Positions 20,564 through 29,715 of a stretch of 64,000 nucleotides of DNA are shown one piece after another; positions within the stretch are counted from its first letter, which is position 1; every line of letters begins with the position of its first letter. The translations under genes were made by a program, and so were the position numbers. The stretch lies in contig CAVYWO010000016.1 in NCBI GenBank assembly GCA_963772295.1, positions 62,001 through 126,000 of the forward strand, read 5' to 3'. This stretch comes from AP-15 sp963772295. GTDB taxonomy: Bacteria; Pseudomonadota; Alphaproteobacteria; ATCC43930; CGMCC-115725. The notes beneath the pieces are model-generated. The model was not told where the DNA came from. It made no database searches and was given only the letters and a program-made list of their open reading frames with translations.

Positions 20564-21931
20564 ATGACCACAGAGCGGGCGACGGGGGGTCGGGAACCGG
20601 CGCCGGCATCGAAATTGGCCGCGAGCATTCAGCGGCTGAAGTTGAAGCTCCGCCGTCAAAGGAGCGCGACAGCCGGCGCTTCTTGCCTGGCGGTTGCGGC
20701 GATCGTCCTGTGGCCGGCGACGCAAGTGCCTGGCCAGTGGCCGGCGCATCGGAGCCCGTCGGTGACGGCGGCTGCCAAGATCTTTCCCGGACTGGATCCC
20801 GCCGGCGTCGATGACAGCACCGCAGCGCTTCAGGCTGCCCTGAACGCGGCGGCGAAGGGGAACCTGACCGTACCGGCAGGCAGCTACATCGTCACCTCGC
20901 TTACTTTGCCGAAAGACGGCATCCGCATGATGGGCTCGGGTGCAAGGCTGATTCTTGCCCGGTCCAGCGAGGACGGCGAGCCGATCTTGCGTATCCCCAA
21001 GGGGGCAAAGGCTATCGAGATCGATGGTCTGGAAATCGACGGCCGCGCAAGCCTCCTGGTCCGGCTGCACAAAACCAGCGCCATTGTCTCGGAAGGTCGC
21101 GTTACCAACGTCACCGTCAAGAATTTATACTTGCACGATATACCGCGCAATGCGGTGATGCTTACGAACGGTGATCACAACTGGGAATTAGCCAGCAATC
21201 GGATTGAGCGCACCGGTCGCCACGGGATCGTCGTCGATTACGTCAAAGAGCAAGTCTACAATCTGGATCTCCATGACAACCAGATCGAGTATTGCGCCTT
21301 GGGCGCAATTATGATCGTCGCCGCGAGCGGCGAGGGAGGCCCGACCGATCGGGTTTCAGCGGCCTCGGCCGGAGCGCGGAATGTGAGAATCTTTCGGAAT
21401 TACGCCCGTCACAATGGCATGGGTATCTCCGGATACAGCCCGCACAATAGAGACATTACGATCTCGGAAAACACGATCGAGGATACCGGAGTGATCAACG
21501 CGATGGGACATGCCCTTCACTGGGCGGGAAGCAACGTGGTCATTGCGAAAAACACTGCCCGGAATATATCAATCAGCGGCATCGTCATTTCCGGCTGGCC
21601 GAACTCCAACCCGACGCCGGTTGAAGGATTTGAAATTACCGACAATGTCGTCGACAACATACTATCCGACGGCAACAACGCCAAGGGCGTCCTTGTCCAA
21701 AATGCGTCCTCGGGCCGGATCAGCGGCAACAGAATTTCACGGACGAAAGCCTGTCCGATCGAAGCGGACGGCAATTCATTGGGTCATGGGGGGCCGCGGA
21801 TTTATCGGATCAAGATCACCGGGAATTTGATCGCGCATAGCCCGCCTATGGGCAATGTCGCCGGTCAGACCGGCATTTGTTTGTCGCAGGCGGACGATAT
21901 TACCGTGAGCGGAAACAGCTTTACCCGCTGA
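20564..21931 (+). CDS. Secreted right-handed parallel beta-helix protein (pectate-lyase-like)
   Basis: 455 residues. A basic N-terminus (about 35 residues, rich in Arg and Lys) precedes one hydrophobic segment (ASCLAVAAIVLWPA), so the protein is exported or anchored in the inner membrane. DDSTAALQAALNAAA and LTVPAGSYIVTSLTLP are the entry pattern of the pectate lyase 3-like fold. The rest consists of about 10 coils with N-x-I/V repeats (NIRIFRN-type, ITISENTIEDTG, FEITDNVVDNI, ITGNLIAHS). No catalytic residues can be named. In EPS loci such proteins trim or modify the exported polysaccharide, or act as C5-epimerase-like enzymes. It starts 45 bases after the asparagine-synthase-like gene. Confidence 0.8.
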   Translation: MTTERATGGREPAPASKLAASIQRLKLKLRRQRSATAGASCLAVAAIVLWPATQVPGQWPAHRSPSVTAAAKIFPGLDPAGVDDSTAALQAALNAAAKGNLTVPAGSYIVTSLTLPKDGIRMMGSGARLILARSSEDGEPILRIPKGAKAIEIDGLEIDGRASLLVRLHKTSAIVSEGRVTNVTVKNLYLHDIPRNAVMLTNGDHNWELASNRIERTGRHGIVVDYVKEQVYNLDLHDNQIEYCALGAIMIVAASGEGGPTDRVSAASAGARNVRIFRNYARHNGMGISGYSPHNRDITISENTIEDTGVINAMGHALHWAGSNVVIAKNTARNISISGIVISGWPNSNPTPVEGFEITDNVVDNILSDGNNAKGVLVQNASSGRISGNRISRTKACPIEADGNSLGHGGPRIYRIKITGNLIAHSPPMGNVAGQTGICLSQADDITVSGNSFTR

Positions 21932-22025
21932 CGCCGGCACCTCACCGCGCAGACGGCGGCACGATGGGCGATCCGTCAGTCGCGCGTGGACTGAGAAAGA
22001 GCGGCAGCGAGTGCCGACGGTGGTA

Positions 22026-22940
22026 TCACGCAGAACCGCCGCCGTCGATCTCGGAAGCAGCAGCGGCGCCATAGCGGGCCGCATAGGCGGCGGCGAACAC
22101 CGCGGGCGATCGCTGCAGCAGCATGTAGAATTCGTCGAACTGGCGCACCTCCGCCCCGTCGGGGAAGCTCCAGTATGCGCGGATAATCTCACGGTCGAGC
22201 ACGGCGTAGTGGTCGCGAAACAACTCCGTCCAGGTGCACCGCGAGGATTCCGCGGTGGGATATTCACCCACCTGCGCCGTCGTGTCGGGAATTGAAATGG
22301 ATGCCGTGCTGTTTGCAGAAGTCCGGCACCTCGTGCTCGTTGAAATTAAACACCAAAAAGTTCCAGCTGATCTTGGTGTCAAGCCCGAGCCGGTCGCGCA
22401 GGGCCGCGAGCCGGGTGAGGTTCTCCAGCACCAATTCGAAGCGGCCGCCCCTGCGATACCGCTCGTAGGTCTGCTGCGAGAAGCCGTCGATCGACGCGGC
22501 GATTTCGCTGAGTCCAGACATGAGCAGGTCTTTGAGCTTGTCGTCGGTCAGACGCAGCGACAGGTTGGTATCGACCTTCGTGTAGATATCTCGGGCAGTG
22601 GCGGCGCAAAAAAAAATGTGGCAAGTCATCGCTGAGCAGCGGCTCGCCCCAATTGAAGAAGTGGCAATAAAACAGCAGATCGCCGCACCCTTCGAAGATC
22701 GAATCGAGAATGCCGCGCGCGAGCCGCGTGACCGGCCGGCCGACATCCCTGACCCCGCGCTCCCGACGCCACTCGTTGGCCATACTTGTGAAGCAGGCCG
22801 GGCAGCGCGACTGGCAGATGCTGCTCGGATCGATGATCATCACGTAGGGATACGAGCGCGTTCGCGTCAGCCCGGCCAGGCGCTCGTATTTCGTCATGAG
22901 AAAATTACCGAACGCAGCGGGACTGGCCTTTTTTAACCGG
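22026..22940 (-). pseudogene. Radical SAM protein, frameshifted at a nine-base homopolymer and again near the 3' end
   Basis: Reading leftwards, the first frame gives YPYVMIIDPSSICQSRCPAC, with the C-x3-C-x2-C cluster motif, then FFNWGEPLLSDDLPHFF. At the run of nine A (22608-22616, T on the coding strand) the frame shifts; with eight bases it would continue as CAATARDIYTKVDTNLSLRL and IAASIDGFSQQTYERYRRGG, the standard radical SAM barrel. Near 22270-22290 it shifts again to TELFRDHYAVLDREIIRAYW and ends at 22026. The family in glycan loci includes SPASM and B12-free radical enzymes acting on sugars or peptides. The C-terminal cluster region is not complete. Confidence 0.75.
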
Positions 22941-23120
22941 CTTTGGCCTTGTGCGGTCGTCGGCTTCGCAATAAAGACGTTACGCTCTCGAGAATTCTGG
23001 CATCGCGCCGCTCGCTGCCGTCGCTGCTCGCCTTTGTCGATTTGACGTGAGTTTCGCGCCCAACTGGTGAGCCGCTTCCCCCGCGTGGCGCTCTGCGGAA
23101 GCTGTGGCCGGGGCGAGTAG

Positions 23121-23781
23121 TCAAGTCTGCCGCGCCGAACGTATGGCGAAACCATGCGCAGCGGCGAAGGCTTCGACATGTTCCTGCATGCGCAGAACAC
23201 CGGTCTCGTCCGGCCACAACCAGTCGTCGCCGCACAGCACTGCGTTCGGAAACAGTTCATGGGCCGCATCCAAATCGCCTCTGTGCTTGCCGGCATCGAT
23301 TAAGATCAGATCGGGGACGATGCCGCGGGCGTGCAGATAGGCTAGCGCTTCGGCGAGCGCCGCCGAACCGGATAAAAGCGTGGCTTGTAGAGCCGCACGT
23401 TGTTCATCGCGACGGCGAAGTTTCCGTGGCGACGAAGATTGGCGGCGATCGTCTGGTTATCGGCGTCGATCCGCGGGATGGAAACGGGGCGGCGTATATC
23501 GAACGCATGGCGCTCGACCCGGTTCATCAGGGAGATGTTCTTCTCCCGAAGGACATCGAGCACGATCTCGCGACCGCCATGCCCATTCCCATCGAGTGCG
23601 AGAAAAACGGCTCGATCTCGCCATATCCGAATTCCGGCCAGGGATTGTCCCGCGCCAGGGCCTTCAGCCCGAGCAGCATGCGGGTCGAGGCCCCGGCGCC
23701 CTCGCCGACCGCCTCACGAGAAGAGGGTTTCGCGGCGGCACCGTATCCGTCCACCGGAAGATCGTCGTCCACCATCACCAA
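23121..23781 (-). pseudogene. Class I methyltransferase (TylF/FkbM-like), several frameshifts
   Basis: Three segments on the - strand join into one protein. The first, from 23781, is STRMLLGLKALARDNPWPEF and EIEPFFSHSMGMGM. The second, after a shift near 23550, is VLREKNISLMNRVERHAFDI and RIDADNQTIAANLRRHGNFA. The third, after a shift near 23385-23400, is ATLLSGSAALAEALAYLHAR and PDLILIDAGKHRGDLDAAHE, ending with CGDDWLWPDETG and a TGA at 23121-23123. The LIDAGKHRGDL element is like the acidic strand and metal site of TylF-type sugar O-methyltransferases. Each shift by itself would inactivate the gene. It is next to the broken radical SAM gene on the same strand, so the pair may once have been an operon. 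Confidence 0.6.
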
Positions 23782-23841
23782 ACTCCGCGACTATCGATCG
23801 ACCATCAGACTGCAAACCGCCGCCCGCACCGGAACATCATG

Positions 23842-24310
23842 TCAGATACCCGGTTGCGCGATCAGCCGACATGCAAACGACGAGGCCAGAATTCGGCCGG
23901 CCCAGAAATCGTCCCGGGTAATCAGGATGTGGGAGCAGACGATAAAGCCGTAGCGCCCGTCGGACCGGTCGATATTTTGGATATCGATCGAGTTGGCTCC
24001 GCCATTAGTGGCTGACTTCCGCGCTGGCGAACCAGCCCCGCGCGACCGTGCGATCGCGGCTCAGCTACAGCAAATCGAGTTTGAGAAACCGCTCGCGATC
24101 CCTGATGCCGTCCACGACCTTGTGGCCGATGCGATCGCGCTCGAGCGACCGGCATGTCACGCAGAGCGGCGGACGACCGCTCAGGCTCAGCCGGTTGTTG
24201 GGCGCCGGGACGAAGTCAGTGCCGCCGCAGATGCTGCAATTTGCGGCGGCCGCAGTTTGTCCGAGTTCGGTCGTCGCCCGCTTATCCGGCGCTGGCGCAG
24301 GCTTGTCCAT
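23842..24310 (-). pseudogene. Zinc-ribbon methyltransferase, decayed copy
   Basis: An ATG at 24310 gives a leader, then CSICGGTDFVPAPNNRLSLS and CVTCRSLERDRIG (C-x2-C ... C-x2-C), followed by VVDGIRDRERFLKLDLL and a TAG. After the stop the same frame continues LSRDRTVARGWFASAEVSH, then shifts to GGANSIDIQNIDRSDGRYGF. It next jumps from IVCSHIL directly to ITRDDFWAGRI, which is the C-terminus. Compared with the homologue at 33870-34544 it has lost about 80 residues between these points and gained a nonsense codon where the homologue has CAG. It is a true pseudogene, because the deletion cannot be a single-base error. Confidence 0.75.
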
Positions 24311-24339
24311 GCGCTTCCCGATGGCGGTTGTAGCCGAAG

Positions 24340-24558
24340 CTAGGGCCTGTCGTCAATTGAGCGGACGCCCCGTTCCGATTACATCCGATTACCGTCTTGC
24401 CCGGCCTTGGGCCGGGCATCCACGGGAGCCCGCGAAGGCCTGTGCCGTTTCTCGTGGATGCCCACGGATCAAGTCCGTGGGCTGAAGGCCCACGGGCCGA
24501 GCCCGGCCAAAGCGTTGACATATGTGAGCCAGCGCTGCTAATTGACGACACGCCCTAG
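24340..24558. mobile_element. MITE-like element with 19-bp terminal inverted repeats
   Basis: Left end CTAGGGCCTGTCGTCAATT (24340-24358) and right end AATTGACGACACGCCCTAG (24540-24558) are inverted repeats differing at one position. Each end begins with CTAG, consistent with a duplicated TA target as seen for IS5-family elements of the IS427 group; that match is from family knowledge and not tested. No transposase frame fits in the 219 bases. The interior is made of nested palindromes (around 24395-24420 with gcccggccttgggccgggc, and 24445-24510 with cccacggatcaagtccgtgg), which resemble REP-type repeats common in Hyphomicrobiales. It lies between two methyltransferase pseudogenes. Confidence 0.8.
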
Positions 24559-24608
24559 TATATGCTGCGGCAGGGAGTAGCAGGATACCTTCTCTCCACA
24601 CGGATAAA

Positions 24609-24960
24609 TTGTATGAGGCGCGGCTCTCACGAGAATTGCGCCAAAATTGCTTGATTACTGCGCGAGAGAATGTGCAGGTCAACCAATTCGATCGCGGCAT
24701 CGGTCCCGACGATTTCACGGCAGCTAGATCGTTGATCTTCTGGCGTCTGCCCGGTCGGATGCTTGTTGGGAAAGCGCTAGATCTCGATGCCGGTCATTGC
24801 CCGTTCTCGCGCTGGGCATACCGCGCCGGGCCGAGGTGCGTGAGTTCGATGTCACGGGCTACGATCTAATCCTCTGTCTGGGTCTCCTTTATCACTGAGA
24901 TCGAGGATCAGCTTGCCGCGTGGCGTAGGCTGAGGTTATTATTGAAACATTCACATGGCG
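24609..24960 (+). pseudogene. SAM methyltransferase remnant
   Basis: Frame 24609 reads FDRGIGPDDFTAARSLIFWR and KALDLDAGHCPFSRWAYRAG, a degraded motif I (ALDL-x-AGHC-x-FSRW). A shift near 24835 leads to VREFDVTGYDLILCLGLLYH, the acidic loop and post-motif of EPS methyltransferases like the intact one at 26858. A stop (TGA at 24897-24899) and another shift then lead to IEDQLAAWRRLRLLLKHSHG. Only about 110 residues of family sequence remain. It is non-functional. Confidence 0.65.
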
Positions 24961-25122
24961 CGGTTGGTCCCCGATGACCTTGCAGACGCGCGGGCCAGAT
25001 GCCTGTGATGGCCGCTGTCGGGAAGAAGTCCTCCTTTTGGCATCCCCAATGTTCCTGGCTTTGTCTGTTCGGCGAGCGGGCAACGCGGCAGTTCGAGCTG
25101 CTATCCCGCAGGAAGCACCGCG

Positions 25123-26847
25123 ATGATCGCACCCGGGTCGGGCAGTGCGCTCTCCGAAGCTCCGTCGTCCGCAGCCGTTTCCGCCGCGATCCGCGCCGCG
25201 TTGAAAGAGGGGCGGGTCAGCGATGCTCGATCATTCCTGACGATCGCTTTGCGGCGCTGGCAAAGAGAGATCTGGCCGCTCCTCGCCGAGGGAGACGTGC
25301 TTGTCGCCGAAGGCGAACCGGCCGCGGCGATCGCTCATTATTGTGCACTTCGGCAGCGCTTTCCCGGCAATTTCTGGGTGTCGGTGCGCCTCGCCCGGCT
25401 CCTGTTCCATCAGAACAGGATGGCTGAGGCGCGCGCGATCTTTACCGAGTCCGTGTGGCCCGGCGCCGCGCCGGACGAGGACAAATCCGCCTTGGTCAAC
25501 GCGCTGTCGCACCGCCATGGCGATCTCGCGGAAACGGCGCAATTCCTCGAGGGCCTTGTGCCCGGCAACGAGCGCCACCCCGTCCTGCTGGTGCGATTGG
25601 CCTCGATTCGCGAACGGCAGGGCCGTCTCGACGAGGCGCTCGCCCTGTTCGAGACGGCGGCCGGGCTGGCGCCGCTGCCCACTTACGCGCAGGCGATCTT
25701 CGCCGATCTGCTGGCCGGAAGCGGTCGCCCCGGGGCGGCGTTGCCGATTGCGCGCGACCTTGCCGCGGCGCATCCGCACCGGGTCGACCACGCGCAGCGG
25801 CTGATCGCGCTGCTCTCTCAGGCCGGCCAGAACCGTGCCGCGAGCCTGCTCCTCAAGGACGCCGTCGAAAAATGGGCGGGCGAATGGCGCCTGTTGTTCC
25901 GCTTCAACCGGATGAAGCCGGAGCCCCCGATCTCAGAGGAAATCTTCGCGATCGTTCACGCACAGTGGCGCCGGGCCTTGAAGGAAGACCGCGTGCGGTT
26001 TCAATATGCGTTCGCCTGCCTGCGCCGAGGGCTGACCGACGAGGCGCTCGACATCTTGCGCCCGATCCGGTCCGACGGCCCGGTCGGGCACATGGCCCGC
26101 CCGTTGGAGCAGGCGCTCGCCCGCTTCAGCGCCGCCGAGTGGCGCGTTCGCTCCCGGCTGCGCGACGACCCGGCTGCGGAACTCCAGGTCGTCGAGATCC
26201 CCGGCGCAGAGACGGCGATCTTCGTGTTTGCAGGCATCGGAGGCACGCTTGTCTATCTGCCGTTCGGCCATCTCGACGCACTGCTCGCTGATTACCGCGC
26301 CAGCGTCGTCTATCTCCGGGATTTCGGCGGGTGCGCCTATTTGGAGGGCATCGCCAGCCTCGGGATGAACCTCGAGCAGACCGTAGAGCGGCTCGGCGAG
26401 ATCGCGGCGCGGCTCGACGCCCGGCGGATCATCATGCTCGGTGCCTCGGTCGGCGGTTTCGCGGCAATCCGCTATGCCACCCAATTGGGGGCCGAAGCGG
26501 CCATATCTTTCAGCGGGCCGACCACCCTCGATCCGGAATTCGAGGTCGTCGCAAAGCCGAATAGCGGCGACGATCCAGGTCGCATGAAGCGCGCATTGTC
26601 GGTTCGAGCGCCGGGAGAAAAAGACCTCGTTCGCGATATCACGAATGCGCCGAGGACCCGGGTGTTCTATTATTACGCCGAGCAGTATAAGGCGGAAACC
26701 GAGCATGCCGAGCGCTTCCGCGGTCTGGCCAACGTGATCCTGCGGCCGATTGGGGCAGTCAGCGATCATTTCGTCGTCCTGCATGCGATCGCCGATCGCG
26801 AGTTCGACCGGCTGCTGCTCGACGATCTCGGCGTAGAGCGCCGGTAG
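25123..26847 (+). CDS. TPR protein with C-terminal alpha/beta-hydrolase domain
   Basis: 574 residues. Residues 15-350 are helical repeats of TPR type (for example RQGRLDEALALFETAAGLAP). From about 366 an alpha/beta-hydrolase fold follows: IFVFAGIGGTLVYLPFG on the first strands, IIMLGASVGGFAAIRYA (about 437) with the nucleophile elbow G-A-S-V-G-G, and SDHFVVLHAIAD (about 548) with a candidate catalytic His. No signal peptide is seen, so it is cytoplasmic. It leads a three-gene + strand operon (next starts at 26858 and 27556). Such domains can act as esterase, thioesterase or acyltransferase; a role in handling the acyl group made by the facing ACP operon is an inference. A long leader region (24960-25122) holds no gene. 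Confidence 0.75.
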   Translation: MIAPGSGSALSEAPSSAAVSAAIRAALKEGRVSDARSFLTIALRRWQREIWPLLAEGDVLVAEGEPAAAIAHYCALRQRFPGNFWVSVRLARLLFHQNRMAEARAIFTESVWPGAAPDEDKSALVNALSHRHGDLAETAQFLEGLVPGNERHPVLLVRLASIRERQGRLDEALALFETAAGLAPLPTYAQAIFADLLAGSGRPGAALPIARDLAAAHPHRVDHAQRLIALLSQAGQNRAASLLLKDAVEKWAGEWRLLFRFNRMKPEPPISEEIFAIVHAQWRRALKEDRVRFQYAFACLRRGLTDEALDILRPIRSDGPVGHMARPLEQALARFSAAEWRVRSRLRDDPAAELQVVEIPGAETAIFVFAGIGGTLVYLPFGHLDALLADYRASVVYLRDFGGCAYLEGIASLGMNLEQTVERLGEIAARLDARRIIMLGASVGGFAAIRYATQLGAEAAISFSGPTTLDPEFEVVAKPNSGDDPGRMKRALSVRAPGEKDLVRDITNAPRTRVFYYYAEQYKAETEHAERFRGLANVILRPIGAVSDHFVVLHAIADREFDRLLLDDLGVERR

Positions 26848-26857
26848 GCAGCCGCGC

Positions 26858-27559
26858 ATGGCGCTCGCCGTCACGACCATCGCGATGCCGTCGCCCGCCG
26901 CAGAGCACGCGGGCCAGAACTGGCTCTCCGACCTGTCCCTGCGGCTGCGGATGTATCGGTCGCTACTCGATCTGTTGCCGGCCGAGCGGCGAGGCACCAG
27001 GTTGGCCGATCTGGGATCCGGCCCTGGGTTCTTCGCCAAGGTGGCCACCAAAAAGGGCTTTCGCGTCACGGCGGTGGATGCCCGGGAGCCGTGGGCGTTC
27101 AACGGCTCGCCGTTGCCCGCCGGTCGCCTCGCAGGGATCGAATTCGTCCAGGCGGATGTGCGCCACTTCGACGTGTCGGACTTCGACGTCGTGACCATCA
27201 TCGGGCTCCTCTATCACCTGACGCTCGACGAGCAGGTTTCGCTGCTCGCGCGCTGTCGTGACAAAGTCGCCTTCGTCGACACCGAGATCTTTGATCCGGG
27301 CGCCGTTTCGGAGCAGGCGGCTCGGCGCATCCGAGGGGTCGCCGGAACGCTCGGCTATGACGGCATCGACTGGGAAGAAGAGAACCGGGCCTGGTCGTCG
27401 AGCGGCAATCCCCATTCGTTCTGGCATACGCAGCCGAGCCCGTTGCGCCTGTTCGAGAATGCCGGGTTCCGTCACGTCGCGATCGTCGAGCCGGGCTATC
27501 GCTCGCCGTATGGCCAGCGACAGTGGTTCCTCCTCAATGCGCTGGAAAAGTCGGCATGA
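26858..27559 (+). CDS. Class I SAM-dependent methyltransferase
   Basis: 233 residues, intact, starting 10 bases after the TPR-hydrolase gene and ending in a 4-base overlap (ATGA) with the pyruvyl transferase, so translation is probably coupled. Motif I is LADLGSGPGFFAKVATKKGF (about residues 49-68), followed by VTAVDAREPW. DVVTIIGLLYHLTLDEQ (about 111) is the post-motif. The C-terminal region carries HSFWHTQPSPLRLFENAGFR, shared with other methyltransferases of polysaccharide loci. The product probably methylates a sugar or a small group on the glycan in the cytoplasm. Confidence 0.8.
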   Translation: MALAVTTIAMPSPAAEHAGQNWLSDLSLRLRMYRSLLDLLPAERRGTRLADLGSGPGFFAKVATKKGFRVTAVDAREPWAFNGSPLPAGRLAGIEFVQADVRHFDVSDFDVVTIIGLLYHLTLDEQVSLLARCRDKVAFVDTEIFDPGAVSEQAARRIRGVAGTLGYDGIDWEEENRAWSSSGNPHSFWHTQPSPLRLFENAGFRHVAIVEPGYRSPYGQRQWFLLNALEKSA

Positions 27560-28839
27560 GCGGCGTCGCGCGCAAGCGGGTGCTGATCGCCGGCACCTTC
27601 GACGTCGCGAACTACGGCGATTTGCTGTTCCCGCTGACCGCGAATTTGCGCTTGAACCCGCACGGAATTGATGTCGTTCCGGTCTCGCCGGCCGGTACGC
27701 CGACAATATTTGCCGATGCGCTGCCGGCCATGCCGGTGGCGGAAATGTTGGCGGGTGCCGATCCGATCGACGGCGTCCTGATCGGCGGGGGCTACATCGT
27801 TCACAACCGCCGGTTCAACTTTCTAGGGGAATATCAGGACGGCGACATGTCCGACTGGGCCTATGCCGGACTTTGGGTCGGAGCGACTCTCGCAGGCGCG
27901 ATTTTCGATGTTCCGATCATGTGGAACGCGCCCGGCGTGCTGTTCCCGTTCCCCCGGCAGGTACAAGAGCGGTTGGTGGGCGCGGTGCTGCGCACTGCCG
28001 ACTACGTCTCGGTCCGGGATCGCGGCAGCGCTGAGCTCCTGGGACGACATGAGGGCGTCGACATCGCGGTGGTACCCGATACGGCCGTCGACCTCGTTCG
28101 TCTATGGCCGCGCGATCGATTGACCGAGCCGTTCCGGGCGCTGCTGCGGCGCAAGTCGGCGCCGATTTACGGAAATTTCATGGCTGTGCATCTGCGCGCA
28201 CGCTCGTTCGGTGAGGCAGGGCTCCCCGAAATCGCCGGCTGGATCGGCGAATTTGCCTCCGCCCAGGCTTTGACACCGATTCTGGTTGCGATCGGCCCGA
28301 GCCTCGGCGACAGCGCGAACGCGCGCACGCTCGCCGGACACCTCGATTGTCCGCATGTCCTGCTCGACGATCCGCGGAGCCTGATCGAGATCGCCGCCGC
28401 GATCGCATGCTCGCAGCTCTATATCGGCGCGTCGTTTCATGGTTATGTGACCGCGGCGGCCTACGGCCGGTCCGGCGTCGTCATCGCTCGGCCGGCCTAC
28501 AAGAAATTCAGCGGCTTCCTCGCCCAGACCGGCCGACCGCAGGATCTCGCCCATGATTGGAAGGAGGCGCTCGACATCGCGGCCCGCCTTCTCGGGGAAG
28601 GGCCCGCCGAACGGCTGCCGCAGTCGATCCGGGACGCCGCCGACCGGCATTGGCAGCGAATTGCCGCGGCGCTCGCAAACCCGGCACGCGGCCGCGCCGC
28701 CCGCGGGCGCTTCCTGCGCGAGTATCTGCGCTACGGCGCCGCCGCCGCGGGACCGGCTTGGGTTTTCCGGCCAGCCTTGCCCAACCGTCGTGAAACGGCG
28801 CCTGCGGCAGACCGCTTGGTCGCCTCCGTCATGTCGTAA
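27556..28839 (+). CDS. Polysaccharide pyruvyl transferase family protein
   Basis: 427 residues from the ATG at 27556 overlapping the previous stop. Family features are VLIAGTFDVANYGDLLFPLT near the N-terminus (as in CsaB-type proteins), GVLIGGGYIVHNR (about 85), YVSVRDRGSAELLG, MAVHLRARSFG and YIGASFHGYVTAAAYGRSGV near residue 295, where His and the surrounding residues form the donor site. The enzyme transfers pyruvate from phosphoenolpyruvate as a ketal onto a sugar, making glycans acidic. The last 11 bases overlap the end of the convergent GT2 gene at 28829, so the two operons meet tail to tail with no room for a terminator between them. Confidence 0.8.
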   Translation: MSGVARKRVLIAGTFDVANYGDLLFPLTANLRLNPHGIDVVPVSPAGTPTIFADALPAMPVAEMLAGADPIDGVLIGGGYIVHNRRFNFLGEYQDGDMSDWAYAGLWVGATLAGAIFDVPIMWNAPGVLFPFPRQVQERLVGAVLRTADYVSVRDRGSAELLGRHEGVDIAVVPDTAVDLVRLWPRDRLTEPFRALLRRKSAPIYGNFMAVHLRARSFGEAGLPEIAGWIGEFASAQALTPILVAIGPSLGDSANARTLAGHLDCPHVLLDDPRSLIEIAAAIACSQLYIGASFHGYVTAAAYGRSGVVIARPAYKKFSGFLAQTGRPQDLAHDWKEALDIAARLLGEGPAERLPQSIRDAADRHWQRIAAALANPARGRAARGRFLREYLRYGAAAAGPAWVFRPALPNRRETAPAADRLVASVMS

Positions 28840-29701
28840 CCTCGCCGGTATGCGGGTCAAAGAGCCAACCCCGCTGACGAACCAGCACCAGGGGCTTGCC
28901 GGTGATGCGCAGATATTCCCGGCTGCCCCCCTTGAGGACGTGAAGCGCCCTCGCACCGGTCGAGACGCCACCATGGATCTGGTGGAACGTCGCTTCGCCT
29001 TGCACCCGAACCAATTGCGTCTCGGAAAGCGCGCAGGCGCGGATGAAGACGTCCGGATTGGCGGTGCCGCCACCGGGGCTGATGAAGCGCGGGTCGTAGC
29101 CGCCGAGTTCACCCCACAGCGCGCGGCTCAGGAACAGTGCGTTGCTCTCGAGCATTGGCCCGGCAGGCCCGCCGCGCTGATCGGCGGTCGCCACCTCGAA
29201 CAGGCGGTAGCCGTCTCGCGGCCAATCTACCGAGCGCAGCAACGCATCCTCGGCGGCGGCATCGTAACCTTGTGCCGCACTGAAATACTGCAGGCCCGGC
29301 CCAAGGTGATAATTGTAGGTGGCCACCACGGCACGCGGATGCAGCTGTGCCGCCCGGGCGCACGCATCGATCAGTCCCGGCGAGGCCATTCGGGCGCCGT
29401 CGATCCATGCCCCGATCACCGGGGCGCGCGCCTGCGAGAGCCCGAAATTCAGCGCTGCGACCGGCGACCGGGAAAGTTTCGGCCAGCAATGGAGGGTCAG
29501 ATCGAGTTCGAGATCGGCAAAGTCGGCGGCTTGCGGTGGCTGTTGCGAGCCGTTGTCGATGACAATGATTTCGCACCGCCCGGGCGGGCAATTGCGCTGA
29601 TAGCCGGGCGACAGCGACAGCAGTGTGCGTGGCAGCTCCCGCGCCATCTCATAACAGACGATGACGATGCTGATTTCAGGCGACGAGCCGGTCTCCGCCA
29701 T
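28829..29701 (-). CDS. GT2-type glycosyltransferase
   Basis: 290 residues. ISIVIVCYEMARELPRTLLS and CEIIVIDNGSQ are the nucleotide-binding start of a GT2 (GT-A) fold. SPVAALNFGLSQARAPVIGA leads to WIDGAR, in the position of the metal-binding DxD. NALFLSRALWGELGGYDPRF and TFHQIHGGVST are the acceptor-side elements. It is the last gene of a four-gene - strand operon, 14 bases after the ACP gene. A decayed paralogue lies at 32990-33692 on the other side of the operon. The product probably adds a sugar to the acyl or glycan product of the cluster. Confidence 0.8.
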   Translation of the reverse strand: MAETGSSPEISIVIVCYEMARELPRTLLSLSPGYQRNCPPGRCEIIVIDNGSQQPPQAADFADLELDLTLHCWPKLSRSPVAALNFGLSQARAPVIGAWIDGARMASPGLIDACARAAQLHPRAVVATYNYHLGPGLQYFSAAQGYDAAAEDALLRSVDWPRDGYRLFEVATADQRGGPAGPMLESNALFLSRALWGELGGYDPRFISPGGGTANPDVFIRACALSETQLVRVQGEATFHQIHGGVSTGARALHVLKGGSREYLRITGKPLVLVRQRGWLFDPHTGEVTT

Positions 29702-29715
29702 GATCTTCCTTTGCC

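Noticed and set aside
24395..24510. Palindromic array as a possible CRISPR-like array
   Set aside because: The palindromes are not evenly spaced direct repeats and there are no spacers or cas genes.
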